Positions 28,801 through 43,079 of a DNA stretch of 64,000 bases are shown piece by piece. The stretch is from Odiellus spinosus (Eukaryota > Arthropoda > Arachnida > Opiliones > Phalangiidae). The notes beneath the pieces were generated by a model. The model saw nothing but the letters and a program-made list of their open reading frames with translations, had not been told where the DNA came from and searched no databases. A program made the position numbers and the translations under genes. Every line of letters starts with the position of its first letter. Within the stretch, counting starts at the first letter, position 1. Where the stretch lies: the NCBI GenBank assembly GCA_963920705.1, contig OY987225.1, positions 3,670,501 to 3,734,500 of the forward strand. The letters are read 5' to 3'.

Positions 28801-31312
28801 TTTCATTTTTCAATTGAACCTTTTTCATTTTTCAATTGAACCTTTTTCATTTTTCAATTGAACCTTTTTCATTTTTCAATTGAACCTTTTTCATTTTTCA
28901 ATTGAACCTTTTTCATTTTTCAATTGAACCTTTTTCATTTTTCAATTGAACCTTTTTCATTTTTCAATTGAACCTTTTTCATTTTTCAAATGAAACTTTT
29001 TCATTTTTCAAATGAAACTTTTTCATTTTTCAAATGAAACTTTTTCATTTTTCAAATGAAACTTTTTCATTTTTCAAATGAAACTTTTTCATTTTTCAAA
29101 TGAAACTTTTTCATTTTTCAAATGAAACTTTTTCATTTTTCAAATGAAACTTTTTCATTTTTCAAATGAAACTTTTTCATTTTTCAAATGAAACTTTTTC
29201 ATTTTTCAAATGAAACTTTTTCATTTTTCAAATGAAACTTTTTCATTTTTCAAATGAAACTTTTTCATTTTTCAAATGAAACTTTTTCATTTTTCAAATG
29301 AAACTTTTTCATTTTTAAAATGAAACTTTTTCATTTTTCAAATGAAACTTTTTCATTTTTCAAATGAAACTTTTTCATTTTTCAAATGAAACTTTTTCAT
29401 TTTTCAAATGAAACTTTTTCATTTTTCAAATGAAACTTTTTCATTTTTCAAATGAAACTTTTTCATTTTTCAAATGAAACTTTTTCATTTTTCAAATGAA
29501 ACTTTTTCATTTTTCAAATGAAACTTTTTCATTTTTCAAATGAAACTTTTTCATTTTTCAAATGAAACTTTTTCATTTTTCAAATGAAACTTTTTCATTT
29601 TTCAAATGAAACTTTTTCATTTTTCAATTGAACCTTTTTCATTTTTCAAATGAAACTTTTTCATTTTTCAATTGAAACTTTTTCATTTTTCAAATGAAAC
29701 TTTTTCATTTTTCAAATGAAACTTTTTCATTTTTCAAATGAAACTTTTTCATTTTTCAAATGAAACTTTTTCATTTTTCAAATGAAACTTTTTCATTTTT
29801 CAAATGAAACTTTTTCATTTTTCAAATGAAACTTTTTAATTTTTCAAATGAAACTTTTTCATTTTTCAAATGAAACTTTTTCATTTTTCAAATGAAACTT
29901 TTTCATTTTTCAAATGAAACTTTTTCATTTTTCAAATGAAACTTCATTTTTCAAATGAAACTTCATTTTTCAAATGAAACTTTTTCATTTTTCAAATGAA
30001 ACTTTTTCATTTTTCAAATGAAACTTTTTCATTTTTCAATTGAACCTTTTTCATTTTTCAAATGAAACTTTTTCATTTTTCAAATGAAACTTTTTCATTT
30101 TTCAAATGAAACTTTTTCATTTTTCAAATGAAACTTTTTCATTTTTCAAATGAAACTTTTTCATTTTTCAAATGAAACTTTTTCATTTTTCAAATGAAAC
30201 TTTTTCATTTTTCAAATGAAACTTTTTCATTTTTCAAATGAAACTTTTTCATTTTTCAAATGAAACTTTTTCATTTTTCAAATGAAACTTTTTCATTTTT
30301 CAAATGAAACTTTTTCATTTTTCAAATGAAACTTTTTCATTTTTCAAATGAAACTTTTTCATTTTTCAAATGAAACTTCATTTTTCAAATGAAACTTCAT
30401 TTTTCAAATGAAACTTTTTCATTTTTCAAATGAAACTTTTTCATTTTTCAAATGAAACTTTTTCATTTTTCAATTGAACCTTTTTCATTTTTCAAATGAA
30501 ACTTTTTCATTTTTCAAATGAAACTTTTTCATTTTTCAAATGAAACTTTTTCATTTTTCAAATGAAACTTTTTCATTTTTCAAATGAAACTTTTTCATTT
30601 TTCAAATGAAACTTTTTCATTTTTCAAATGAAACTTTTTCATTTTTCAAATGAAACTTTTTCATTTTTCAAATGAAACTTTTTCATTTTTCAAATGAAAC
30701 TTTTTCATTTTTCAAATGAAACTTTTTCATTTTTCAAATGAAACTTTTTCATTTTTAAATGAAACTTTTTCATTTTTCAAATGAAACTTTTTCATTTTTC
30801 AAATGAAACTTTTTCATTTTTCAAATGAAACTTTTTCATTTTTCAAATGAAACTTTTTCATTTTTCAAATGAAACTTCATTTTTCAAATGAAACTTCATT
30901 TTTCAAATGAAACTTTTTCATTTTTCAAATGAAACTTTTTCATTTTTCAAATGAAACTTTTTCATTTTTCAATTGAACCTTTTTCATTTTTCAAATGAAA
31001 CTTTTTCATTTTTCAAATGAAACTTTTTCATTTTTCAAATGAAATTTCATTTTTCAAATGAAACTTCATTTTTCAAATGAAACTTTTTCATTTTTCAAAT
31101 GAAACTTCATTTTTCAAATGAAACTTTTTCATTTTTCAAATGAAACTTTTTCATTTTTCAAATGAAACTTTTTCATTTTTCAAATGAAACTTTTTCATTT
31201 TTCAAATGAAACTTTTTCATTTTTCAAATGAAACTTTTTCATTTTTCAAATGAAACTTTTTCATTTTTCAAATGAAACTTTTTCATTTTTCAAATGAAAC
31301 TTTTTCATTTTT

Positions 31313-31440
31313 CAAACGAAACTTTTTCATTTTTCAAACGAAACTTTTTCATTTTTCAAACGAAACTTTTTCATTTTTCAAACGAAACTTTTTCATTTTT
31401 CAAACGAAACTTTTTCATTTTTCAAACGAAACTTTTTCAT
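31313..31440. repeat. D-type (AAACG) monomer patch
   Basis: Six consecutive CAAACGAAAC monomers lie within type A surroundings. This is the smallest block of the D variant, which is intermediate between A (AAATG) and C (GAACG). Confidence 0.85.
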
Positions 31441-32664
31441 TTTTCAAATGAAACTTCATTTTTCAAATGAAACTTCATTTTTCAAATGAAACTTTTTCAT
31501 TTTTCAAATGAAACTTTTTCATTTTTCAAATGAAACTTTTTCATTTTTCAATTGAACCTTTTTCATTTTTCAAATGAAACTTTTTCATTTTTCAAATGAA
31601 ACTTTTTCATTTTTCAAATGAAATTTCATTTTTCAAATGAAACTTCATTTTTCAAATGAAACTTTTTCATTTTTCAAATGAAACTTCATTTTTCAAATGA
31701 AACTTTTTCATTTTTCAAATGAAACTTTTTCATTTTTCAAATGAAACTTTTTCATTTTTCAAATGAAACTTTTTCATTTTTCAAATGAAACTTTTTCATT
31801 TTTCAAATGAAACTTTTTCATTTTTCAAATGAAACTTTTTCATTTTTCAAATGAAACTTTTTCATTTTTCAAATGAAACTTTTTCATTTTTCAAATGAAA
31901 CTTTTTCATTTTTCAAATGAAACTTTTTCATTTTTCAAATGAAACTTTTTCATTTTTCAAATGAAACTTTTTCATTTTTCAAATGAAACTTTTTCATTTT
32001 TCAAATGAAACTTTTTCATTTTTCAAATGAAACTTTTTCATTTTTCAAATGAAACTTTTTCATTTTTCAAATGAAACTTTTTCATTTTTCAAATGAAACT
32101 TTTTCATTTTTCAAATGAAACTTTTTCATTTTTCAAATGAAACTTTTTCATTTTTCAAATGAAACTTTTTCATTTTTCAAATGAAACTTTTTCATTTTTC
32201 AAATGAAACTTTTTCATTTTTCAATTGAACCTTTTTCATTTTTCAAATGAAACTTTTTCATTTTTCAAATGAAACTTTTTCATTTTTCAAATGAAACTTT
32301 TTCATTTTTCAAATGAAACTTTTTCATTTTTCAAATGAAACTTTTTCATTTTTCAAATGAAACTTTTTCATTTTTCAAATGAAACTTTTTCATTTTTCAA
32401 ATGAAACTTTTTCATTTTTCAAATGAAACTTTTTCATTTTTCAAATGAAACTTTTTCATTTTTCAAATGAAACTTTTTCATTTTTCAAATGAAACTTTTT
32501 CATTTTTCAAATGAAACTTTTTCATTTTTCAAATGAAACTTTTTCATTTTTCAAATGAAACTTTTTCATTTTTCAAATGAAACTTTTTCATTTTTCAAAT
32601 GAAACTTTTTCATTTTTCAAATGAAACTTTTTCATTTTTCAAATGAAACTTTTTCATTTTTCAA

Positions 32665-35600
32665 ATGAAACTTTTTCATTTTTCAAATGAAACTTTTTCA
32701 TTTTTCAAACGAAACTTTTTCATTTTTCAAACGAAACTTTTTCATTTTTCAAACGAAACTTTTTCATTTTTCAAACGAAACTTTTTCATTTTTCAAACGA
32801 AACTTTTTCATTTTTCAAACGAAACTTTTTCATTTTTCAAACGAAACTTTTTCATTTTTCAAACGAAACTTTTTCATTTTTCAAACGAAACTTTTTCATT
32901 TTTCAAACGAAACTTTTTCATTTTTCAAACGAAACTTTTTCATTTTTCAAACGAAACTTTTTCATTTTTCAAACGAAACTTTTTCATTTTTCAAACGAAA
33001 CTTCATTTTTCAAACGAAACTTTTTCATTTTTCAAACGAAACTTTTTCATTTTTCAAACGAAACTTTTTCATTTTTCAAACGAAACTTTTTCATTTTTCA
33101 AACGAAACTTTTTCATTTTTCAATTGAACCTTTTTCATTTTTCAAATGAAACTTTTTCATTTTTCAAATGAAACTTTTTCATTTTTCAAATGAAATTTCA
33201 TTTTTCAAATGAAACTTCATTTTTCAAATGAAACTTTTTCATTTTTCAAATGAAACTTCATTTTTCAAATGAAACTTCATTTTTCAAATGAAACTTTTTC
33301 ATTTTTCAAATGAAACTTTTTCATTTTTCAAATGAAACTTTTTCATTTTTCAAATGAAACTTTTTCATTTTTCAATTGAACCTTTTTCATTTTTCAAATG
33401 AAACTTTTTCATTTTTCAAATGAAACTTTTTCATTTTTCAAATGAAACTTTTTCATTTTTCAAATGAAACTTTTTCATTTTTCAAATGAAACTTTTTCAT
33501 TTTTCAAATGAAACTTTTTCATTTTTCAAATGAAACTTTTTCATTTTTCAAATGAAACTTTTTCATTTTTCAAATGAAACTTTTTCATTTTTCAAATGAA
33601 ACTTTTTCATTTTTCAAATGAAACTTTTTCATTTTTCAAATGAAACTTTTTCATTTTTCAAATGAAACTTTTTCATTTTTCAAATGAAACTTTTTCATTT
33701 TTCAAATGAAACTTTTTCATTTTTCAAATGAAACTTTTTCATTTTTCAAATGAAACTTTTTCATTTTTCAAATGAAACTTTTTCATTTTTCAAATGAAAC
33801 TTTTTCATTTTTCAAATGAAACTTTTTCATTTTTCAAATGAAACTTTTTCATTTTTCAAATGAAACTTTTTCATTTTTCAAATGAAACTTTTTCATTTTT
33901 CAAATGAAACTTTTTCATTTTTCAAATGAAACTTTTTCATTTTTCAAATGAAACTTTTTCATTTTTCAAATGAAACTTTTTCATTTTTCAAATGAAACTT
34001 TTTCATTTTTCAAATGAAACTTTTTCATTTTTCAAATGAAACTTTTTCATTTTTCAAATGAAACTTTTTCATTTTTCAAATGAAACTTTTTCATTTTTCA
34101 AATGAAACTTTTTCATTTTTCAAATGAAACTTTTTCATTTTTCAAATGAAACTTTTTCATTTTTCAATTGAACCTTTTTCATTTTTCAAATGAAACTTTT
34201 TCATTTTTCAAATGAAAGTTTTTCATTTTTCAAATGAAACTTTTTCATTTTTCAATTGAACCATTTTCATTTTTCAAATGAAACTTTTTCATTTTTCAAT
34301 TGAAACTTTTTCATTTTTCAATTGAAACTTTTTCATTTTTCAATTGAAACTTTTTCATTTTTCAATTGAACCTTTTTCATTTTTCAATTGAACCTTTTTA
34401 TTTTTCAATTGAACCTTTTCATTTTTCAATTGAACAATTTTCATTTTTCAAATGAAACTTTTTCATTTTTCAATTGAAACTTTTTCATTTTTCAATTGAA
34501 ACTTTTTCATTTTTCAATTGAAACTTTTTCATTTTTCAATTGAACCTTTTTCATTTTTCAATTGAACCTTTTTATTTTTCAATTGAACCTTTTCATTTTT
34601 CAAATGAACTTTTTCATTTTTCAATTGAACCTTTTTCATTTTTCAATTGAACCTTTTTCATTTTTCAATTGAACCTTTTCATTTTTCAATTGAACCTTTT
34701 TCATTTTTCAATTGAACCTTTTTCATTTTTCAATTGAACCTTTTTCATTTTTCAATTGAACCTTTTTCATTTTTCAATTGAACCTTTTTCATTTTTCAAT
34801 TGAACCTTTTTCATTTTTCAAATGAAACTTTTTCATTTTTCAAATGAAACTTTTTCATTTTTCAAATGAAACTTTTTCATTTTTCAAATGAAACTTTTTC
34901 ATTTTTCAATTGAAACTTTTTCATTTTTCAATTGAACCTTTTTCATTTTTCAAATGAAACTTTTTCATTTTTCAATTGAACCTTTTTCATTTTTCAATTG
35001 AACCTTTTTCATTTTTCAATTGAACCTTTTTCATTTTTCAAATGAAACTTTTTCATTTTTCAATTGAAACTTTTTCATTTTTCAATTGAACCTTTTTCAT
35101 TTTTCAATTGAAACTTTTTCATTTTTCAATTGAACCTTTTTCATTTTTCAAATGAAACTTTTTCATTTTTCAAATGAAACTTTTTCATTTTTCAAATGAA
35201 ACTTTTTCATTTTTCAAATGAAACTTTTTCATTTTTCAAATGAAACTTTTTCATTTTTCAAATGAAACTTTTTCATTTTTCAAATGAAACTTTTTCATTT
35301 TTCAAATGAAACTTTTTCATTTTTCAAATGAAACTTTTTCATTTTTCAAATGAAACTTTTTCATTTTTCAAATGAAACTTTTTCATTTTTCAAATGAAAC
35401 TTTTTCATTTTTCAAATGAAACTTTTTCATTTTTCAAATGAAACTTTTTCATTTTTCAAATGAAACTTTTTCATTTTTCAAATGAAACTTTTTCATTTTT
35501 CAAATGAAACTTTTTCATTTTTCAAATGAAACTTTTTCATTTTTCAAATGAAACTTTTTCATTTTTCAAATGAAACTTTTTCATTTTTCAAATGAAACTT

Positions 35601-38480
35601 TTTCATTTTTCAAACGAAACTTTTTCATTTTTCAAACGAAACTTTTTCATTTTTCAAACGAAACTTTTTCATTTTTCAAACGAAACTTTTTCATTTTTCA
35701 AACGAAACTTTTTCATTTTTCAAACGAAACTTTTTCATTTTTCAAACGAAACTTTTTCATTTTTCAAACGAAACTTTTTCATTTTTCAAACGAAACTTTT
35801 TCATTTTTCAAACGAAACTTTTTCATTTTTCAAACGAAACTTTTTCATTTTTCAAACGAAACTTTTTCATTTTTCAAACGAAACTTTTTCATTTTTCAAA
35901 CGAAACTTCATTTTTCAAACGAAACTTTTTCATTTTTCAAACGAAACTTTTTCATTTTTCAAACGAAACTTTTTCATTTTTCAAACGAAACTTTTTCATT
36001 TTTCAAACGAAACTTTTTCATTTTTCAATTGAACCTTTTTCATTTTTCAAATGAAACTTTTTCATTTTTCAAATGAAACTTTTTCATTTTTCAAATGAAA
36101 TTTCATTTTTCAAATGAAACTTCATTTTTCAAATGAAACTTTTTCATTTTTCAAATGAAACTTCATTTTTCAAATGAAACTTCATTTTTCAAATGAAACT
36201 TTTTCATTTTTCAAATGAAACTTTTTCATTTTTCAAATGAAACTTTTTCATTTTTCAAATGAAACTTTTTCATTTTTCAATTGAACCTTTTTCATTTTTC
36301 AAATGAAACTTTTTCATTTTTCAAATGAAACTTTTTCATTTTTCAAATGAAACTTTTTCATTTTTCAAATGAAACTTTTTCATTTTTCAAATGAAACTTT
36401 TTCATTTTTCAAATGAAACTTTTTCATTTTTCAAATGAAACTTTTTCATTTTTCAAATGAAACTTTTTCATTTTTCAAATGAAACTTTTTCATTTTTCAA
36501 ATGAAACTTTTTCATTTTTCAAATGAAACTTTTTCATTTTTCAAATGAAACTTTTTCATTTTTCAAATGAAACTTTTTCATTTTTCAAATGAAACTTTTT
36601 CATTTTTCAAATGAAACTTTTTCATTTTTCAAATGAAACTTTTTCATTTTTCAAATGAAACTTTTTCATTTTTCAAATGAAACTTTTTCATTTTTCAAAT
36701 GAAACTTTTTCATTTTTCAAATGAAACTTTTTCATTTTTCAAATGAAACTTTTTCATTTTTCAAATGAAACTTTTTCATTTTTCAAATGAAACTTTTTCA
36801 TTTTTCAAATGAAACTTTTTCATTTTTCAAATGAAACTTTTTCATTTTTCAAATGAAACTTTTTCATTTTTCAAATGAAACTTTTTCATTTTTCAAATGA
36901 AACTTTTTCATTTTTCAAATGAAACTTTTTCATTTTTCAAATGAAACTTTTTCATTTTTCAAATGAAACTTTTTCATTTTTCAAATGAAACTTTTTCATT
37001 TTTCAAATGAAACTTTTTCATTTTTCAAATGAAACTTTTTCATTTTTCAATTGAACCTTTTTCATTTTTCAAATGAAACTTTTTCATTTTTCAAATGAAA
37101 GTTTTTCATTTTTCAAATGAAACTTTTTCATTTTTCAATTGAACCATTTTCATTTTTCAAATGAAACTTTTTCATTTTTCAATTGAAACTTTTTCATTTT
37201 TCAATTGAAACTTTTTCATTTTTCAATTGAAACTTTTTCATTTTTCAATTGAACCTTTTTCATTTTTCAATTGAACCTTTTTATTTTTCAATTGAACCTT
37301 TTCATTTTTCAATTGAACAATTTTCATTTTTCAAATGAAACTTTTTCATTTTTCAATTGAAACTTTTTCATTTTTCAATTGAAACTTTTTCATTTTTCAA
37401 TTGAAACTTTTTCATTTTTCAATTGAACCTTTTTCATTTTTCAATTGAACCTTTTTATTTTTCAATTGAACCTTTTCATTTTTCAAATGAACTTTTTCAT
37501 TTTTCAATTGAACCTTTTTCATTTTTCAATTGAACCTTTTTCATTTTTCAATTGAACCTTTTCATTTTTCAATTGAACCTTTTTCATTTTTCAATTGAAC
37601 CTTTTTCATTTTTCAATTGAACCTTTTTCATTTTTCAATTGAACCTTTTTCATTTTTCAATTGAACCTTTTTCATTTTTCAATTGAACCTTTTTCATTTT
37701 TCAAATGAAACTTTTTCATTTTTCAAATGAAACTTTTTCATTTTTCAAATGAAACTTTTTCATTTTTCAAATGAAACTTTTTCATTTTTCAATTGAAACT
37801 TTTTCATTTTTCAATTGAACCTTTTTCATTTTTCAAATGAAACTTTTTCATTTTTCAATTGAACCTTTTTCATTTTTCAATTGAACCTTTTTCATTTTTC
37901 AATTGAACCTTTTTCATTTTTCAAATGAAACTTTTTCATTTTTCAATTGAAACTTTTTCATTTTTCAATTGAACCTTTTTCATTTTTCAATTGAAACTTT
38001 TTCATTTTTCAATTGAACCTTTTTCATTTTTCAAATGAAACTTTTTCATTTTTCAAATGAAACTTTTTCATTTTTCAAATGAAACTTTTTCATTTTTCAA
38101 ATGAAACTTTTTCATTTTTCAAATGAAACTTTTTCATTTTTCAAATGAAACTTTTTCATTTTTCAAATGAAACTTTTTCATTTTTCAAATGAAACTTTTT
38201 CATTTTTCAAATGAAACTTTTTCATTTTTCAAATGAAACTTTTTCATTTTTCAAATGAAACTTTTTCATTTTTCAAATGAAACTTTTTCATTTTTCAAAT
38301 GAACTTTTTCATTTTTCAATTGAACCTTTTTCATTTTTCAATTGAACCTTTTCATTTTTCAATTGAACCTTTTTCATTTTTCAATTGAACCTTTTTCATT
38401 TTTCAATTGAACCTTTTTCATTTTTCAATTGAACCTTTTTCATTTTTCAATTGAACCTTTTTCATTTTTCAATTGAACCT
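32665..38480. repeat. 2.9-kb higher-order repeat, two tandem copies
   Basis: A D-type block containing one 19-bp monomer, a GAAATTTC cassette, a long A run, the GAAAGT and GAACCATTTTC markers, a GAACAATTTTC variant and AATTG runs occurs twice. The offset is 2905 bp at the 19-bp monomer (33001 and 35906) and at GAAATTTC (33192 and 36097). At GAACAATTTTC (34432 and 37315) it is 2883 bp. The difference of one 22-bp unit shows gain or loss of a single monomer after duplication. Confidence 0.9.
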
Positions 38481-39525
38481 TTTTCATTTTTCAAATGAAA
38501 CTTTTTCATTTTTCAAATGAAACTTTTTCATTTTTCAAATGAAACTTTTTCATTTTTCAAATGAAACTTTTTCATTTTTCAAATGAAACTTTTTCATTTT
38601 TCAAATGAAACTTCATTTTTCAAATGAAACTTTTTCATTTTTCAATTGAAACTTTTTCATTTTTCAATTGAACCTTTTTCATTTTTCAATTGAACCTTTT
38701 TCATTTTTCAAATGAAACTTTTTCATTTTTCAATTGAACCTTTTTCATTTTTCAATTGAACCTTTTTCATTTTTCAATTGAACCTTTTTCATTTTTCAAA
38801 TGAATCTTTTTCATTTTTCAATTGAAACTTTTTCATTTTTCAATTGAACCTTTTTCATTTTTCAATTGAAACTTTTTCATTTTTCAATTGAACCTTTTTC
38901 ATTTTTCAAATGAAACTTTTTCATTTTTCAAATGAAACTTTTTCATTTTTCAAATGAAACTTTTTCATTTTTCAAATGAAACTTTTTCATTTTTCAAATG
39001 AAACTTTTTCATTTTTCAAATGAAACTTTTTCATTTTTCAAATGAAACTTTTTCATTTTTCAAATGAAACTTTTTCATTTTTCAAATGAAACTTTTTCAT
39101 TTTTCAAATGAAACTTTTTCATTTTTCAAATGAAACTTTTTCATTTTTCAAATGAAACTTTTTCATTTTTCAAATGAAACTTTTTCATTTTTCAAATGAA
39201 ACTTTTTCATTTTTCAAATGAAACTTTTTCATTTTTCAAATGAAACTTTTTCATTTTTCAAATGAAACTTTTTCATTTTTCAAATGAAACTTTTTCATTT
39301 TTCAAATGAAACTTTTTCATTTTTCAAATGAAACTTTTTCATTTTTCAAATGAAACTTTTTCATTTTTCAAATGAAACTTTTTCATTTTTCAAATGAAAC
39401 TTTTTCATTTTTCAAATGAAACTTTTTCATTTTTCAAATGAAACTTTTTCATTTTTCAAATGAAACTTTTTCATTTTTCAAATGAAACTTTTTCATTTTT
39501 CAAATGAAACTTTTTCATTTTTCAA

Positions 39526-40210
39526 TTGAACCTTTTTCATTTTTCAATTGAACCTTTTTCATTTTTCGAACGAAACTTTTTCATTTTTCGAACGAAACTT
39601 TTTCATTTTTCGAACGAAACTTTTTCATTTTTCGAACGAAACTTTTTCATTTTTCGAACGAAACTTTTTCATTTTTCGAACGAAACTTTTTCATTTTTCG
39701 AACGAAACTTTTTCATTTTTCGAACGAAACTTTTTCATTTTTCGAACGAAACTTTTTCATTTTTCGAACGAAACTTTTTCATTTTTCGAACGAAACTTTT
39801 TCATTTTTCGAACGAAACTTTTTCATTTTTCGAACGAAACTTTTTCATTTTTCGAACGAAACTTTTTCATTTTTCGAACGAAACTTTTTCATTTTTCGAA
39901 CGAAACTTTTTCATTTTTCGAACGAAACTTTTTCATTTTTCGAACGAAACTTTTTCATTTTTCGAACGAAACTTTTTCATTTTTCGAACGAAACTTTTTC
40001 ATTTTTCGAACGAAACTTTTTCATTTTTCAATTGAACCTTTTTCATTTTTCGAACGAAACTTTTTCATTTTTCGAACGAAACTTTTTCATTTTTCAATTG
40101 AACCTTTTTCATTTTTCGAACGAAACTTTTTCATTTTTCGAACGAAACTTTTTCATTTTTCAATTGAACCTTTTTCATTTTTCGAATGAAACTTTTTCAT
40201 TTTTCGAATG
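39526..40210. repeat. C-type monomer block 10
   Basis: About 21 GAACG monomers are followed by alternating B and C monomers and a CATATG variant, the same order as at 22464. It is the last long C block before the right-hand edge of the array. Confidence 0.85.
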
Positions 40211-43079
40211 AAACTTTTTCATTTTTCAAATGAAACTTTTTCATTTTTCAAATGAAACTTTTTCATTTTTCAAATGAAACTTTTTCATTTTTCATATGAA
40301 ACTTTTTCATTTTTCAAATGAAACTTTTTCATTTTTCAAATGAAACTTTTTCATTTTTCAAATGAAACTTTTTCATTTTTCAAATGAAACTTTTTCATTT
40401 TTCAAATGAACTTTTTCATTTTTCAATTGAACCTTTTTCATTTTTCAATTGAACCTTTTTCATTTTTCAATTGAACCTTTTCATTTTTCAATTGAACCTT
40501 TTTCATTTTTCAATTGAACCTTTTTCATTTTTCAATTGAACCTTTTTCATTTTTCAATTGAACCTTTTTCATTTTTCAATTGAACCTTTTTCATTTTTCA
40601 ATTGAACCTTTTTCATTTTTCAAATGAAACTTTTTCATTTTTCAAATGAAACTTTTTCATTTTTCAAATGAAACTTTTTCATTTTTCAAATGAAACTTTT
40701 TCATTTTTCAAATGAAACTTTTTCATTTTTCAAATGAAACTTTTTCATTTTTCAAATGAAACTTTTTCATTTTTCAATTGAAACTTTTTCATTTTTCAAT
40801 TGAACCTTTTTCATTTTTCAAATGAAACTTTTTCATTTTTCAATTGAACCTTTTTCATTTTTCAATTGAACCTTTTTCATTTTTCAATTGAACCTTTTTC
40901 ATTTTTCAAATGAAACTTTTTCATTTTTCAATTGAAACTTTTTCATTTTTCAATTGAACCTTTTTCATTTTTCAAATGAAACTTTTTCATTTTTCAAATG
41001 AAACTTTTTCATTTTTCAAATGAAACTTTTTCATTTTTCAAATGAAACTTTTTCATTTTTCAAATGAAACTTTTTCATTTTTCAAATGAAACTTTTTCAT
41101 TTTTCAAATGAAACTTTTTCATTTTTCAAATGAAACTTTTTCATTTTTCAAATGAAACTTTTTCATTTTTCAAATGAAACTTTTTCATTTTTCAAATGAA
41201 ACTTTTTCATTTTTCAAATGAAACTTTTTCATTTTTCAAATGAAACTTTTTCATTTTTCAAATGAAACTTTTTCATTTTTCAAATGAAACTTTTTCATTT
41301 TTCAAATGAAACTTTTTCATTTTTCAAATGAAACTTTTTCATTTTTCAAATGAAACTTTTTCATTTTTCAAATGAAACTTTTTCATTTTTCAAATGAAAC
41401 TTTTTCATTTTTCAAATGAAACTTTTTCATTTTTCAAATGAAACTTTTTCATTTTTCAAATGAAACTTTTTCATTTTTCAAATGAAACTTTTTCATTTTT
41501 CAAATGAAACTTTTTCATTTTTCAAATGAAACTTTTTCATTTTTCAAATGAAACTTTTTCATTTTTCAAATGAAACTTTTTCATTTTTCAAATGAAACTT
41601 TTTCATTTTTCAAATGAAACTTTTTCATTTTTCAAATGAAACTTTTTCATTTTTCAAATGAAACTTTTTCATTTTTCAAATGAAACTTTTTCATTTTTCA
41701 AATGAAACTTTTTCATTTCTCAAATGAAACTTTTTCATTTCTCAAATGAAACTTTTTCATTTTTCAAATGAAACTTTTTCATTTTTCAAATGAAACTTTT
41801 TCATTTTTCAAATGAAACTTTTTCATTTTTCAAATGAAACTTTTTCATTTTTCAAATGAAACTTTTTCATTTTTCAAATGAAACTTTTTCATTTTTCAAA
41901 TGAAACTTTTTCATTTTTCAAATGAAACTTTTTCATTTTTCAAATGAAACTTTTTCATTTTTCAAATGAAACTTTTTCATTTTTCAAATGAAACTTTTTC
42001 ATTTTTCAAATGAAACTTTTTCATTTTTCAAATGAAACTTTTTCATTTTTCAAATGAAACTTTTTCATTTTTCAAATGAAACTTTTTCATTTTTCAAATG
42101 AAACTTTTTCATTTTTCAAATGAAACTTTTTCATTTTTCAAATGAAACTTTTTCATTTTTCAAATGAAACTTTTTCATTTTTCAAATGAAACTTTTTCAT
42201 TTTTCAAATGAAACTTTTTCATTTTTCAAATGAAACTTTTTCATTTTTCAAATGAAACTTTTTCATTTTTCAAATGAAACTTTTTCATTTTTCAAATGAA
42301 ACTTTTTCATTTTTCAAATGAAACTTTTTCATTTTTCAAATGAAACTTTTTCATTTTTCAAATGAAACTTTTTCATTTTTCAAATGAAACTTTTTCATTT
42401 TTCAAATGAAACTTTTTCATTTTTCAAATGAAACTTTTTCATTTTTCAAATGAAACTTTTTCATTTTTCAAATGAAACTTTTTCATTTTTCAAATGAAAC
42501 TTTTTCATTTTTCAAATGAAACTTTTTCATTTTTCAAATGAAACTTTTTCATTTTTCAAATGAAACTTTTTCATTTTTCAAATGAAACTTTTTCATTTTT
42601 CAAATGAAACTTTTTCATTTTTCAAATGAAATTTTTCATTTTTCAAATGAAACTTTTTCATTTTTCAAAAGAAACTTTTTCATTTTTCAAATGAAACTTT
42701 TTCATTTTTCAAATGAAACTTTTTCATTTTTCAAATGAAACTTTTTCATTTTTCAAATGAAACTTTTTCATTTTTCAAATGAAACTTTTTCATTTTTCAA
42801 ATGAAACTTTTTCATTTTTCAAATGAAACTTCATTTTTCAAATGAAACTTTTTCATTTTTCAAATGAAACTTCATTTTTCAAATGAAACTTTTTCATTTT
42901 TCAAATGAAACTTCATTTTTCAAATGAAACTTTTTCATTTTTCAATTGAAACTTTTTCATTTTTCAATTGAACCTTTTTCATTTTTCAATTGAACCTTTT
43001 TCATTTTTCAATTGAACCTTTTTCATTTTTCAATTGAACCTTTTTCATTTTTCAATTGAACCTTTTTCATTTTTCAAAT

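Larger units (their letters stand above)
26401..31700. repeat. 434-bp higher-order repeat marked by paired 19-bp monomers
   Basis: Pairs of 19-bp monomers (GAAACTTCATTTTT twice in a row) recur at 26401, 26835, 27357, 29938, 30372 and 30871. Spacings of 434, 522 and 434, 499 bp are explained exactly: 18 normal plus two short monomers make 434 bp, four extra monomers make 522 bp, and three extra minus a 1-bp deletion make 499 bp. A GAAATTTC cassette follows near 27530, 31044 and 31620. Confidence 0.88.
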
